DNA of 64,000 nucleotides. It comes from Bacteroidota bacterium (GTDB lineage: Bacteria; Bacteroidota; Bacteroidia; Chitinophagales; LD1). The notes under the pieces were generated by a model. It had not been told where the DNA came from and did not search any database. It worked only from the letters and a program-made list of their open reading frames with translations. The position numbers were made by a program, and so were the translations under genes. The stretch is taken from positions 81,662-145,661 of the forward strand of contig CANJZE010000009.1 of assembly GCA_947479455.1 (NCBI GenBank), written 5' to 3'. Shown here in pieces: positions 1 to 10,156 of the stretch; the first letter of the stretch is position 1; every line of letters begins with the position of its first letter.

Positions 1-2739
1 AAGATTGCGCCATTCATACACGAAACTATTTCCCGGAAGTGGACTACCGGTAGTAGTAGTGGTAAGCAGCAAATTAGGTGGCGTGCAGAAAAAAGTATCG
101 TCAGGGAAAGCATGAAACTGCACCGATGTATCAACATCAACATAAACATAATCTTGCGTGTGACATCCGTTTAGTGCAGTCACATCTACATGATAAATGA
201 CAGGCGTTTCCGGATGTGAAACGGGATTATGAATGTTATCAGGCACCACAGCATTAGCTCCTGAATTCGGAGTCCAGGAAATTGGCAGGTTGTCAATGTC
301 AGTAACACATACAGTAAAAATTGTGTTTGGTCGTTTGGTAGAAGCTAGCGGAGTTCCAGTTACACCGCATTGAGAAGTTGGTCCTGCTGAATAATAAACA
401 GAATTAAAGGCGGTTGGCGTGATGCGCATTCGATTATTCAGGATTGCAGCACCTGCAGGATTTGTAAAACAGATATCAATAACTAAGTTGGAAGTACCAT
501 CCCAATCGTACGGGAAATCAAGTTTATGAGTAATCCATCCATCAACAACTCCCAGCATTAATTTTTTAGGAGTAAAAACCGTTACCAAATTTGGCTGCCA
601 CAAAACCGGTGGAGTAGCGTTTGGTTCTACAGGAAGCGCAGTTGCCTGGGTGCACGACATTTTAATTTCAAAATTCATTAAAGAATCAATGTTGTTGTTC
701 GTATGCACCATGTAAAATGAAATACTATCAATGGCTCCTCCAGAACCGATTTGTGCAATCAACTCGCTTTGCAAATACAAAAACTGATGTCGCGCACTGT
801 TTTGGTAATGACCATAAATGGTTGGATATTGGGTGGGTGAATTGCTACTGAGCGTGGTGCCCGTTCCAATTTGTCCTTGTACCACGTGACCTACGCAAGG
901 AGTATTACTAATGCCGCAACTTTGTGGATTTGCCACCACATTCAGATTTACCAAATCACCAGGGCAAACAACTAATGGTTGTGCCTTCGCTACAATGTTT
1001 GGTCCTGCTCCAGAAATATTTACAGTGAGCGAATCAACATTGGTACAACCATTATCACCGCTGATATAACATTTGTATTCTGTGCTTCCGAGTGGACTTG
1101 CCACGGGGTTTGGAATAGTATCATTCGGCAAACCTGAAACAGGATCAAATAAACCTGCTGATGGCACCCACTGAAAAGTATAAGGCGCATAAAGATTATC
1201 GGTAGTCGCATTTAAGTTCACTTGTCCGTTCAAACAAACTGTTCCGCCTGGTCCTGCATCATAAATAAAAGGTGGTGCAGCATTTACAAACAACGAATCT
1301 GTTCCGCAATCGGAAGTGAAATAATACATGGTAGGTGTAACCGGAGAAACAGAAGGTGTGTAACTCAAAGGATTTGAAACTGCATTGGGACCAACAGAAG
1401 GTGTCCATGTAAAATTGGTTCCGCCTGTAGCTGTTAATTGCACTGGCGTTCCGCAAAATGTAAGACTTGCCGAAAGCACCTGAACTTTAGTAAACACACA
1501 AATTGAATAAGCTCTTGTGTATCTTCCATTAATTGGGCAGTCGTTATTTTCTGCTGTTAAAATAAAATCGTGGCAACCGGTATCGCCTGGTAGAGGAGTC
1601 CATGTAATGTGTGCGGTTACGCTGTCGCCTGTGCCTATTTGTGTCATCAGTGCACCAGGTATAGCCGATGGAACGCTATTGATATTGCTGGTTAAAGTGA
1701 TGCTGTGATTAGCAGGGTCATTACATTTTATGTCAAAAGTAAGCGGGGTGCCCGGGCAAACTATCACGTTCACTTGGCTCGCCTGAAAACCATTGGTTAC
1801 ATTTGAAATACTATCGGTATAAGGAATAGCAATGGTGCACGGCAAAACAGCCACTTGCATATCGCGAATAGTAGTGCCTACTAAAACTCCATTTCTATAT
1901 TCATTAACCTGAATGGCCAAAACATCTACTTCCTGATTTGGGCAGGTGTAACTAATTTGTCCTGTTGAAGAATCGAACTGAAAACTATTTGGCGGATTAG
2001 TGCTCATGGGTTGATTTGCTGACCAACTTCCTGCAAACGGAAGTGGGTTGTACCCTGCATTCAAAGGATTAATAAGTGTGTACGAAATTGAATCACCATC
2101 AACATCTACTGCACCGTTGTTGTAAGTAATCAGAGAATTTAAGCAAACAAATGGTACAGGCAGAGTAGAGAACGACACAGAACTATTGCAATACGGCAAA
2201 CCCGTTATAGGGTCAATAGTGTTATTAATTAAGGATTGTATACCAAAGCCAAGACCTCCTCCACCGGCATTTGCAAGATTGGTGATGGCTGCATTCCTGC
2301 AACAAGTATTTGTTCGCAAGTACCAACTATTGCAAGCATAGGGTAGAGAAATGGTTCCTTCATATGTGTACATTTGTACCCCCGGATAAGTAGGTGGAGA
2401 TGCTGTGGGATTTCCCGGGCAATTAGCTGGGTTTGCACAACAGCTTTGACCCAACTGTGCAGGGCACAACTCCGAAACTTCGGTAGGTCCGGCTATTAAA
2501 TCAACATTAAAATTTGTAACTGCGAAACCGGCACACCCATCATAGAGTTCTACACTAAAGGAATTACCCGGGTCAATACCATAACAATCGCGGTAAATTT
2601 TTAGGGTTACTGTGTAATTATTATTTCCGGTGCACACATACGAAAGGTCTGAACCCATGATGTGCGAAGCGCGGCTCGCTGTGGGGTTAAACAACCACAT
2701 TAAAAATGTAAGAGAAATAGTTTTGTAGAAATGCTTCAA
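1..2739 (-). CDS. Large secreted Ig/PKD-like protein, C-terminus outside the window
   Basis: An open minus-strand frame of about 913 codons runs off the left edge, with no stop seen in the stretches read codon by codon. The best start is TTG at 2739, giving a typical signal peptide (MKHFYKTISLTFLMWLF, then a small-residue cleavage region near SRA/S). The first ATG, at 2700, would delete the charged n-region. Downstream the protein is rich in Cys, Thr, Asn, Gly and Pro, with phrases such as VCPGDLVNLNVVANP and ISWTPNSGANAVVPD, typical of Ig/PKD-like modules in Bacteroidota surface proteins. Related proteins end in a T9SS sorting domain, so this one probably does too, but that end is not visible. 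Function unknown; probably exported to the cell surface. Confidence 0.8.
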   Translation of the reverse strand, partial: MKHFYKTISLTFLMWLFNPTASRASHIMGSDLSYVCTGNNNYTVTLKIYRDCYGIDPGNSFSVELYDGCAGFAVTNFNVDLIAGPTEVSELCPAQLGQSCCANPANCPGNPTASPPTYPGVQMYTYEGTISLPYACNSWYLRTNTCCRNAAITNLANAGGGGLGFGIQSLINNTIDPITGLPYCNSSVSFSTLPVPFVCLNSLITYNNGAVDVDGDSISYTLINPLNAGYNPLPFAGSWSANQPMSTNPPNSFQFDSSTGQISYTCPNQEVDVLAIQVNEYRNGVLVGTTIRDMQVAVLPCTIAIPYTDSISNVTNGFQASQVNVIVCPGTPLTFDIKCNDPANHSITLTSNINSVPSAIPGALMTQIGTGDSVTAHITWTPLPGDTGCHDFILTAENNDCPINGRYTRAYSICVFTKVQVLSASLTFCGTPVQLTATGGTNFTWTPSVGPNAVSNPLSYTPSVSPVTPTMYYFTSDCGTDSLFVNAAPPFIYDAGPGGTVCLNGQVNLNATTDNLYAPYTFQWVPSAGLFDPVSGLPNDTIPNPVASPLGSTEYKCYISGDNGCTNVDSLTVNISGAGPNIVAKAQPLVVCPGDLVNLNVVANPQSCGISNTPCVGHVVQGQIGTGTTLSSNSPTQYPTIYGHYQNSARHQFLYLQSELIAQIGSGGAIDSISFYMVHTNNNIDSLMNFEIKMSCTQATALPVEPNATPPVLWQPNLVTVFTPKKLMLGVVDGWITHKLDFPYDWDGTSNLVIDICFTNPAGAAILNNRMRITPTAFNSVYYSAGPTSQCGVTGTPLASTKRPNTIFTVCVTDIDNLPISWTPNSGANAVVPDNIHNPVSHPETPVIYHVDVTALNGCHTQDYVYVDVDTSVQFHAFPDDTFFCTPPNLLLTTTTTGSPLPGNSFVYEWRNL

Positions 2740-2882
2740 AACCTTGTGCTTTTTGTCATTCGTGTAAAAAAGATGCGAAAGATAGAAATATGGTTGTAAT
2801 TGCAGAAAAGAAAATTTGTATCTGACCCTAAGCAGCCTCTCGAAGCATTTATCTATTTTGCCGTTTTATTAAATTTTTATTT

Positions 2883-3413
2883 ATGAAAACCGAAAAACTA
2901 CAACAACAAACGGATGCTATTATTGATTATTGGATTACTGAATTCAAACGCTACGATTGGGAAAAGGTAATTGAAAAACCTTCGGAGAACGATTGGAGTT
3001 TGGGGCAAGTGGGCATTCATTTATGGATGGCGAGTAAAGGTTTCTTTTTTAAAAATGCCGAGAAATGTTTGAACCAAGAAGGAACGGAAAAAGGGAAGCA
3101 GAAGAAATTTGCTGCGCATCTCATTTTTAGTTTCGGTATGCTGCCACCGGTAAAATACGATATGCCAAAGCAAGTAGCAGTAGTTCCCAAACAACCTGAA
3201 TCACTGGAACAATTGATTGGCAAGTTGGAAGAAGTAAAAAAAATGGCAACCGATTATATCAAACGGATTCCTGAAAGCGACTCTTCTCTTAAAATACGTC
3301 ACCCTTTTTTAGGATGGCTCAATACCGCAGAGTGGATTCAACTTTGCAATATTCATTTTCGCCATCATCTGCGACAGAAGAAAAGAATTGAGAAACAATT
3401 AGGCTTAAAGTAA
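2883..3413 (+). CDS. DinB-superfamily protein
   Basis: A 176-residue, mostly helical protein. Its N-terminal helix, the WSLGQVGIHLW segment (first His, near residue 48) and the C-terminal HFRHHLRQKKRIEKQ segment match the DinB/YfiT four-helix-bundle pattern, where three His residues bind a divalent metal. Members act as metal-dependent thiol transferases or have no known role. No signal peptide. It stands alone, divergent from the preceding secreted protein and 52 bp before the efflux genes. The family call is good; the substrate cannot be told. Confidence 0.7.
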   Translation: MKTEKLQQQTDAIIDYWITEFKRYDWEKVIEKPSENDWSLGQVGIHLWMASKGFFFKNAEKCLNQEGTEKGKQKKFAAHLIFSFGMLPPVKYDMPKQVAVVPKQPESLEQLIGKLEEVKKMATDYIKRIPESDSSLKIRHPFLGWLNTAEWIQLCNIHFRHHLRQKKRIEKQLGLK

Positions 3414-3471
3414 AATTTCTGTTTCGTCAAATCGTTTACTTTAGCGCACTCAAATTTTTTGTCTAGTGAAT

Positions 3472-4872
3472 ATGTTGCGCTTACCGGTTTTATCTGCTCT
3501 GCTTTTTTCTTCTTCAATTTTATTTTCTCAAACTGCTGAAAAATGGACTTTGGAAAAGTGCATTGATTATGCTATGCAGAACAATATTCAAGTGAAGCAA
3601 ACAGCAGTAACTTCTCAAATTTATGCTAACGATAATCTTCAAAGCAAACTGAATTTTCTTCCCGCCATAGAGGGCAATTTGAACTACAATAGCAATTACG
3701 GAAACAGTATTAACCCTCAGACCTATACTTTTACTTCAGGAAATGCACAATCTGCTTCTACCTCTTTGCAGGGTTCATTGCCTGTGTTTACAGGCTTACA
3801 ACAAATTTTTAATGTAGAGCGAACCAAGTATGAATTGCTTGCTTCAAAATTTGATTATGAAAATGCAAAGCGCAATATTGCTTTGTCGGTGGCTTCCTCT
3901 TATTTGCAATTGTTGCTGAATAAAGAAATTTTGAAAGTTGCGGAGAAGCAAAAACAATTAACCGAAACACAACACAGCACCATTCAATCGAAAATTAATT
4001 CAGGCTTGCTTCCCGAAACTTCTTTATTTGAAGTGGATGCTCAATTAGCACGCGATGAAGTCAATGTGGTAAACGCAAAAAGTTCAATTGACCTTGGTTT
4101 CTTGCAACTTCGCCAGTTGCTTCAAATTGCCGATGAAAAATTTGATGTAGAAACTCCTGAAGTAAAATTTGAAAGTGTGGAAGATGTTGCGGCTCTTTCT
4201 TCACTTGCTATTTATCAATATGCTTTGGGCAATCAGCCGAGTATAATGAGTGCAGAAGCACGAGTGAAAAGCGCGAATGCCTCACGCAAAATTTCGATGG
4301 GTGCATTGAGCCCTACCATTGCTGTGTTTGGAAATGTTAGTTCAGGTTATTCTAGCCAGGACAGGAAAATTACAGGCACCGAAACAAAAATTGACAGTTC
4401 ACTTGGTGTACCTATTCCCTATCAATCACCGCTGTACGCAAACAAACCTTTTAGTGAACAATTGAAAGATAATTTTAGAAAAGTGATAGGTGTCCAAATG
4501 AATGTTCCGCTCTTTAGCAAGTGGCAGCGTGTTACTAATATTCAAAATGCGAAACTGCAAATGCAAATTCGCGAGTTGCAATTAGAAGGAACAAAGAACC
4601 AATTGCGCAGCGATATTGAGCAGGCATATACCAATGCAAAAGCGGCCGTACATAGTTATTTAGCAAATAAAAAAAGTGTGGAGGCGGCTGAGAAATCTTT
4701 TACCGCCATGGAGAAAAGATTTATGGCGGGCATGTTGGGTTCTTACGAATTTCAACAGGCAAAAAATGGTATGGCGGTAGCTGAATCAGAAATGATAAAA
4801 TCGAAATACACTTATGTTTTTCGCCAGAAGGTACTTGATTTTTATCAGGGAAAACCGTTGAAACTGGAGTAA
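3472..4872 (+). CDS. TolC-family outer membrane efflux channel
   Basis: About 467 residues with an N-terminal signal peptide (MLRLPVLSALLFSSSILFS) followed by WTLEKCIDYAMQNNIQVKQ, the usual opening of Bacteroidota TolC proteins. Two long helical halves rich in Ala, Gln and Lys follow, each with the alternating pattern of an outer membrane efflux protein repeat. It should form the outer-membrane/periplasmic duct of a tripartite exporter. GTG at 3466 is an in-frame alternative start; ATG at 3472 gives the better signal peptide. The gene is followed after 48 bp by a membrane-fusion protein gene, presumably in one transcript. Confidence 0.88.
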   Translation: MLRLPVLSALLFSSSILFSQTAEKWTLEKCIDYAMQNNIQVKQTAVTSQIYANDNLQSKLNFLPAIEGNLNYNSNYGNSINPQTYTFTSGNAQSASTSLQGSLPVFTGLQQIFNVERTKYELLASKFDYENAKRNIALSVASSYLQLLLNKEILKVAEKQKQLTETQHSTIQSKINSGLLPETSLFEVDAQLARDEVNVVNAKSSIDLGFLQLRQLLQIADEKFDVETPEVKFESVEDVAALSSLAIYQYALGNQPSIMSAEARVKSANASRKISMGALSPTIAVFGNVSSGYSSQDRKITGTETKIDSSLGVPIPYQSPLYANKPFSEQLKDNFRKVIGVQMNVPLFSKWQRVTNIQNAKLQMQIRELQLEGTKNQLRSDIEQAYTNAKAAVHSYLANKKSVEAAEKSFTAMEKRFMAGMLGSYEFQQAKNGMAVAESEMIKSKYTYVFRQKVLDFYQGKPLKLE

Positions 4873-4920
4873 ACCCCAAACCCCTTCATGGGGGCTTTAA
4901 TGCAAATACAATATACAGTT

Positions 4921-6297
4921 ATGAAGAACAATAGACTTTTAGTTGGCCTGGGAATAACACTAGTGTTACTCATCATTATTGCGGTAGCCGGAAAAAGATT
5001 TGGATGGTTTGGTCAAGGCGATGTACTTGAAGTAGCTACGGATAAAGCCACGAAACGCTCGTTAGTCGAAACCGTTACAGCCAGTGGAAAAATAAATCCA
5101 CAAACAGAGGTAAAACTAAGTTCAGAAGTTTCGGGTGAAGTAATTGAGTTAAATGTGCATGAAGGAGATTCCGTAAAAAAGGGGAAACTGATGGCTATTG
5201 TAAACCCAGCTATTTACGAAGCTATAGTTACACAAGCAACTGCTGGACTAAATCAGTTTAAAGCAAATTTAGCCAGCTCCCGAGCTACGGCTATACAAGC
5301 CAAGGCCGCCTTTGAACAAGCAAAGCGAAATTTTGATAGAAATGAAAAACTGTTCAAGGATAAAGTAATCTCCCAGGCTGAGTTCGAAGCATCGCAACTG
5401 CAATACGACCAGGCTAATTCAAATTACGAAACGGCAAAAGAACAAGTGAATGCAGCAACGTTTAGTGTAGGTAGTGCCGAAGCGCAATTAAAACAAGCCA
5501 ACGACAACTTAAAAAAGACAAATATTGTTGCTCCTATGAGCGGCATAGTTTCATTGGTAAATGTGAAGTTAGGTGAGCGTGTGGTTGGAACCGCACAAAT
5601 GGCAGGAACCGAAATTTTTCGCATTGCCGACCTCAACAATATGCAGGCTGAAGTTGACGTAAATGAAAATGATGTGCTGCGCATTTCTATTGGCGATACT
5701 GCCGATATTGAAGTGGATGCTTACATCAAGAAAAAATTTAGAGGAGTGGTTACGCAAGTTTCTTATTCGGCTACCAATACCATTAATCAAGTTATCAGCA
5801 CTTCGCAGGCAACAAATTTTACAGTGAAAATGAAATTGCTGAAAGAATCTTATGCCGATTTAATTAAACCGGAGTTAGGAAAAAATTTTCCGTTTCGGCC
5901 GGGCATGAGTGCTACGGTAGATATTAAAACTGAATCGCGCGAGAACGTGCTTACTGTTCCTATCCAATCGGTAACTACTCGAGAAGAAACTGATTTAAAA
6001 GAACAAGATGAAGAGTTTGCCAAAACAAAAAGGGCAGAGAAAGCCGCAGCTAATGACAAAAAAGAATTAGCCGAAATTGTATTTGTAGTAGAAAAGGGGA
6101 AAGCGAAAGCAAAGCAAGTGAAAACAGGAATTCAGGATGCCAACTACATGGAAATTATTTCGGGCATTAACGAAGGTGAAGCAATTGTAAAAGCACCTTT
6201 CAAATTAATTTCAAAAACGTTGAAAGACGGAAGCGCTGTAAAGGAGGTTGCCGAAAAAGATTTGTTTAAAGAACAAAACGCAGGAACTGCTGAATAA
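4921..6297 (+). CDS. HlyD/MacA-type periplasmic adaptor of an efflux pump
   Basis: About 458 residues. An N-terminal membrane anchor (VGLGITLVLLIIIAVAG) is followed by a split lipoyl/biotinyl-like domain (residues about 55-100 and 190-235), a long coiled-coil hairpin between them, and beta-barrel and membrane-proximal domains. This is the layout of MacA-like membrane fusion proteins. ATG at 4921 puts the charged MKNNR just before the anchor; an upstream in-frame ATG at 4888 would add an unlikely extension. The expected partner, a MacB-type ABC ATPase/permease, does not follow; the next genes are convergent cytochrome genes. The pump must use a permease encoded elsewhere. Confidence 0.87.
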   Translation: MKNNRLLVGLGITLVLLIIIAVAGKRFGWFGQGDVLEVATDKATKRSLVETVTASGKINPQTEVKLSSEVSGEVIELNVHEGDSVKKGKLMAIVNPAIYEAIVTQATAGLNQFKANLASSRATAIQAKAAFEQAKRNFDRNEKLFKDKVISQAEFEASQLQYDQANSNYETAKEQVNAATFSVGSAEAQLKQANDNLKKTNIVAPMSGIVSLVNVKLGERVVGTAQMAGTEIFRIADLNNMQAEVDVNENDVLRISIGDTADIEVDAYIKKKFRGVVTQVSYSATNTINQVISTSQATNFTVKMKLLKESYADLIKPELGKNFPFRPGMSATVDIKTESRENVLTVPIQSVTTREETDLKEQDEEFAKTKRAEKAAANDKKELAEIVFVVEKGKAKAKQVKTGIQDANYMEIISGINEGEAIVKAPFKLISKTLKDGSAVKEVAEKDLFKEQNAGTAE

Positions 6298-6395
6298 AAT
6301 ACTACAGTGCAGCGAATCGGCAAAAACTAAAAATACGTTCTTGAACTATTCGTGCAACTGCGGCTTAGCTATTTATATTTTCATTTCGAAAAATT

Positions 6396-6429
6396 AAAAA
6401 AAACCCGTACAGATTGCTCTGTGACGGGT
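6396..6429 (-). terminator. Rho-independent terminator of the cytochrome c gene
   Basis: Read on the minus strand, arm ACCCGT pairs with ACGGGT and an inner CAG/CTG extends the stem; the hairpin is followed at once by a run of seven T. It lies 54 bp beyond the cytochrome stop codon and in the right orientation for it. Confidence 0.75.
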
Positions 6430-6482
6430 CTACCTAAGATTCCTTCAATCCTCGGCAAAGAGTTATTCAACAATCAATGTTT

Positions 6483-7448
6483 TTAATCCTGATCCCACCT
6501 TCTATCTACTACATTCTTTATCTTGGGAATTGTTTGCAAATATGCCCAAATCGCTTTCACTTCTAAATCGGTCATGCCATTATAAGGCAGCATAGGTTCG
6601 CGCAGCGTTTTTCCTTCTTTGTTTTTAGCCTCACGCATAGCTTTTGAAAAATCTTCAAGCGTCCATCTACCTAAACCGGTTTCTTCATCACCTGTAATAT
6701 TTGCAGTAAATCTTTCTTTGCCTTCAAGCGTAAGCATTTTGTTTCCGCCACCGCAATAGCCGGGTGTTTTTTCAGGAAACTCCATGTTCAGTGTTTTAAA
6801 ATCGGCTGAGTGACAAGGCTAACAATCGTAGCGACCGGTTACTAAATAGTGCCCAAATTCAACTAAGTCATTTGTATCGGGATGTGCGATAGGCGCAGCC
6901 GGGTAAGGAATTTTCTTAAACGCCACAAAACATAAAAACTTAGTAAGTAATGAGGGCTCGCTTGGCACTTTAGGAATTTCAGATGCCTGCACATAAGAAT
7001 CACCGCTTCTTAAATAAGCAATGATGCTCTTTATATCGTATTCGCTGGCATGCGGAAACTTAGGCATATAAACCGGCAGGTATTGTCCATCGGGCTTTAC
7101 CCCGGTGCGAAGTAGGTATGCAATCTCAGCATCGGTCCATTTGCCAATGCCGTGCTCTTTGCTTTGTGTGATGTTGGCGGAATGAATTTCTCCAAAATCC
7201 GGTGGGAGTTCCTGCAACAATCTTCCCGATAATTTGCCATCGCTACCACGGTGGCAAACAATACATTGCACCGCTGCAATTTTCATTCCGTTAGCCACCA
7301 AATCAGAATCAGATTGTACTTGCGGGTAATCAATTTTATCCACTTCATACTTCGGAATACCGCGTAATTGAATAAAACTTACAAAGCCAACAGCGGCTAC
7401 TATTACAAAAATGAGGAGATAGAAAAAGATGCGTAAAATAGTTTTCAT
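6483..7448 (-). pseudogene. Diheme cytochrome c with an amber codon inside the second CxxCH motif
   Basis: One reading frame of 322 codons is split by TAG at 6819-6821. The upstream part (209 residues) has an N-terminal membrane anchor, a first heme motif CIVCH near residue 62 and a likely Met ligand in YMPKFPH. It ends ...GRYDC-stop, and the same frame continues PCHSADFKTLNMEF... to 6483. The heme motif therefore reads C-stop-P-C-H, where a Tyr or Gln codon would restore CxxCH. The downstream part keeps a plausible axial Met (PMLPYNGM). No frameshift or other lesion is visible, so the nonsense change is very recent, a sequencing error, or read through. An intact protein would be an anchored periplasmic electron carrier. 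Confidence 0.85.
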
Positions 7449-7542
7449 AAAAAATGGGTTTGGTTAGGTTTCGGAAAAATACAAAGCCTTTTTAAAAAGA
7501 AGAAACATTTTATTGCCAATTTTCTCAAACCAATAAAGCTAT

Positions 7543-7572
7543 TTTGATTTCTATCGAATTCATTTAGGTTTG
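7543..7572 (+). promoter_or_regulatory. Bacteroidota-type promoter of efp
   Basis: TTTG at 7543-7546 is separated by 18 bp from TAGGTTTG at 7565-7572, a perfect match to the TTTG / TAnnTTTG consensus of the Bacteroidota primary sigma factor. The start codon at 7594 lies 21 bp downstream. The site overlaps the alternative TTG start at 7570, which argues against that start. Confidence 0.65.
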
Positions 7573-7593
7573 CCATCCCTAAAAATTAACAGC

Positions 7594-8169
7594 ATGGCTA
7601 CTACAGCAGAGATTAAAAACGGACTTTGTATAGAGTTCAACAACGACATTTTCCAATTCGTAGAATTTCAACACGTAAAGCCCGGTAAAGGAAACGCTTT
7701 TGTACGTTGTCGTATGAAAGGTCTTAAATCAGGAAGAATGCTGGAGCATACTTTTCCCGCAGGTCACGAAATCATTACTGCTCGAGTAGTGCGCAAACCA
7801 CATCAATTTCTTTACAAGGATGATATGGGCTATAACTTTATGGACCAGGAAACCTTTGAACAAATTTCAATTGACGGTAAGACGATTGAGAATAACGACT
7901 TTTTGAAAGAAGGCGATGTGTGCGAGGTAGTTATACACGAAGAAACCAATCAAATACTAGGTTGCGAGTTACCGCAACATGTAGTACTTCAAATTACTTA
8001 TAGCGAAGATGCTGTCGCAGGTAATACTGCTACTAACGCACAAAAGCCGGCAACCCTCGAAACAGGTGCTACTGTTATGGTTCCCCTTTTTGTAAACCAA
8101 GGCGAAAAAATTAAAATAGATACACGCACTCGTTCATATGTAGAACGAGTGAAACAAGCGAAGAGCTAA
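7594..8169 (+). CDS. efp: Elongation factor P
   Basis: 191 residues beginning MATTAEIKNGLCIEF. It has the three-beta-barrel EF-P layout: a KOW-like N-domain with the exposed loop KPGKGNAFVR, whose Lys is the conserved tip that reaches the ribosomal peptidyl-transferase centre, then two OB-like domains. EF-P rescues ribosomes stalled at polyproline. The C-terminus (LETGATVMVPLFVNQGEKIKIDTRTRSYVERV) is the family signature. The start at 7594 is preferred because an upstream in-frame TTG at 7570 lies inside the promoter -7 box. accB and accC follow on the same strand, an arrangement common in this phylum. Confidence 0.95.
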   Translation: MATTAEIKNGLCIEFNNDIFQFVEFQHVKPGKGNAFVRCRMKGLKSGRMLEHTFPAGHEIITARVVRKPHQFLYKDDMGYNFMDQETFEQISIDGKTIENNDFLKEGDVCEVVIHEETNQILGCELPQHVVLQITYSEDAVAGNTATNAQKPATLETGATVMVPLFVNQGEKIKIDTRTRSYVERVKQAKS

Positions 8170-8210
8170 GCAAGTTTATTTGACAAACACCACCATAAAT
8201 TTTTTAAACT

Positions 8211-8669
8211 ATGGATATCAAGAAAATTCAGGAGCTGATTAAACTGGTTAAGAAAACCGATATAGGTGAATTGAAAGTACGCGAAGGAGATTTTTCTATT
8301 ACTATAAAAGCGAAGGGAAGCCAACCTGTTTATACTTCTTCTGCCCCTGTTGCGCAAGCCATTGTTTCGGCTGCAACAACCGAAACATCCACAACAAAAA
8401 CCGAGACCTCTGTTATAAACGAAAACCTAATCACATTCCGTTCCCCAATGGTGGGAACTTTCTATCGCAAACCAGGCACCGATAAAGATGTGTTTGTGAA
8501 AGTAGGCGACACAATTAAAAGTGGCGATACGCTTTGCATTATCGAAGCTATGAAGCTGTTTAATGAAATTGAGTTTGATGGCACCGGTGGCAAAATTGTA
8601 AAAATACTTGCCGAAGATGCTTCACCTGTTGAATACGACCAACCTTTATTTCTGATTGAGAAAAACTAA
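8211..8669 (+). CDS. accB: Acetyl-CoA carboxylase biotin carboxyl carrier protein
   Basis: 152 residues: an N-terminal helical segment (MDIKKIQELIKLVKKTDIGEL), an Ala/Thr-rich linker (residues about 45-75) and a C-terminal biotinyl domain with the biotinylation motif IEAMKLFNEI near residue 115. It carries CO2 between biotin carboxylase and carboxyltransferase in the first step of fatty-acid synthesis. It lies 41 bp after efp and directly before accC, its normal partner; the three genes probably share a transcript. Confidence 0.95.
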   Translation: MDIKKIQELIKLVKKTDIGELKVREGDFSITIKAKGSQPVYTSSAPVAQAIVSAATTETSTTKTETSVINENLITFRSPMVGTFYRKPGTDKDVFVKVGDTIKSGDTLCIIEAMKLFNEIEFDGTGGKIVKILAEDASPVEYDQPLFLIEKN

Positions 8670-8681
8670 TTGGAGAATTCA

Positions 8682-10043
8682 ATGTTCAAAAAAATTCTCA
8701 TAGCCAACCGTGGCGAAATTGCTCTTCGCATTATTCGTACTTGTAAAGAAATGGGTATTCAAACCGTTGCCGTTTACTCTACTGCCGACCGCGATAGCTT
8801 ACACGTGCGTTTTGCCGATGAAGCCGTTTGTATTGGCCCACCAAAGAGCAAAGATTCGTATTTGAACATGCAAAATATTATGGCAGTAGCAGAATTGGTA
8901 AATGCGGATGCTATTCACCCGGGCTATGGATTTCTTGCCGAAAACGCAGAGTTCGCAGAGTTGTGCAATACCTACAAAATAAAATTTATTGGACCCACAC
9001 CTGCGCAAATGCGCTCGATGGGCGATAAGATAACAGCAAAAGAAACCATGTTGAAAGCCGGAGTGCCGTGCATACCGGGGAGCGAGGGATTGATTAATAC
9101 AGTGGCAGAAGCAAAGACTATTGCACAGCAAATCGGATATCCGGTTATACTTAAAGCAACTGCCGGTGGTGGCGGAAAAGGCATGCGTATTGTACGCGAT
9201 GATTCGGGATTAGAACATGCGTACAATATGGCGCGCACAGAAGCCGGTGCAAGTTTTGGTAACGATGCCGTGTATCTCGAAAAATTTATTGAAGAACCGC
9301 ATCATATAGAAATTCAAGTAGCCGGTGACCGTTATGGTGCAGCAACACACTTAAGCGAGAGAGATTGTTCGGTTCAACGTAGACATCAGAAATTAGTAGA
9401 AGAAGCGCCTTCGCCATTTGTAGATGAAGAGTTACGTAAGAAAATGGGCGATGCCGCTGTGAAAGCTGTGAAGGCAATTGCTTATGAAAGCGTAGGTACA
9501 GTGGAATTTTTAGTTGACAAGCACGAGAATTTCTATTTCATGGAAATGAATACACGAATTCAGGTGGAACATCCTGTTACCGAAGAGGTAATGGATTTTG
9601 ATTTAGTGAAAGAACAAATTTTGATTGCTGCCGGAACTCCTATTTCCGGTGTTCTTTATTTTCCTGATAAAATGCACGCCATCGAATGCCGTGTAAATGC
9701 CGAAGACCCACTCCATAATTTTGCGCCAAGCCCGGGAAAAATTACTGCGCTGCATACTCCTAAAGGTTATGGCGTAAGAGTAGATACGCATGTTTACGCA
9801 GGTTATACCGTTCCGCCTTATTATGATTCGCTATTGGCAAAAGTAATTTGCCGCGCTAAAAGCCGCGAGGAATGCATTGTAAAAATGAAACGTGCGCTAG
9901 AAGAGTTTATCATTGAAGGAGTAAAAACCACCATCCCCTTTCACATTGCTTTAATGGATAACGAAGAATTTCGCACTGGCAAATTCGATACCGGTTTGCT
10001 CGACCGTTTTGATTATGTGAGTGCCATTAAAGAATTGGGCTAA
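8682..10043 (+). CDS. accC: Acetyl-CoA carboxylase biotin carboxylase subunit
   Basis: About 453 residues beginning [19 protein letters not shown], the hallmark N-terminus of biotin carboxylase. The ATP-grasp core shows the glycine-rich loop [12 protein letters not shown], then [16 protein letters not shown] with metal/ATP ligands, and the C-terminal biotin carboxylase domain. It carboxylates the biotin on AccB at the cost of ATP. A TTG directly after the accB stop (8670) would add four residues; the ATG at 8682 gives the family-standard start. Full length, no lesions. Confidence 0.95.
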   Translation: MFKKILIANRGEIALRIIRTCKEMGIQTVAVYSTADRDSLHVRFADEAVCIGPPKSKDSYLNMQNIMAVAELVNADAIHPGYGFLAENAEFAELCNTYKIKFIGPTPAQMRSMGDKITAKETMLKAGVPCIPGSEGLINTVAEAKTIAQQIGYPVILKATAGGGGKGMRIVRDDSGLEHAYNMARTEAGASFGNDAVYLEKFIEEPHHIEIQVAGDRYGAATHLSERDCSVQRRHQKLVEEAPSPFVDEELRKKMGDAAVKAVKAIAYESVGTVEFLVDKHENFYFMEMNTRIQVEHPVTEEVMDFDLVKEQILIAAGTPISGVLYFPDKMHAIECRVNAEDPLHNFAPSPGKITALHTPKGYGVRVDTHVYAGYTVPPYYDSLLAKVICRAKSREECIVKMKRALEEFIIEGVKTTIPFHIALMDNEEFRTGKFDTGLLDRFDYVSAIKELG

Positions 10044-10156
10044 GTCACTTTCGTTTTTATTCGAAAACAAAAGATCGCGATGATGGAGGCAGCAAAAATT
10101 GAATTCAAATTCAAAACGAGAAGTGAACAGTGATCAAATTCAACAACCGGTTTTGA

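Noticed and set aside
7570..7593. TTG start of efp at 7570
   Set aside because: It lies inside a perfect promoter -7 box, and the family N-terminus begins at ATG 7594.
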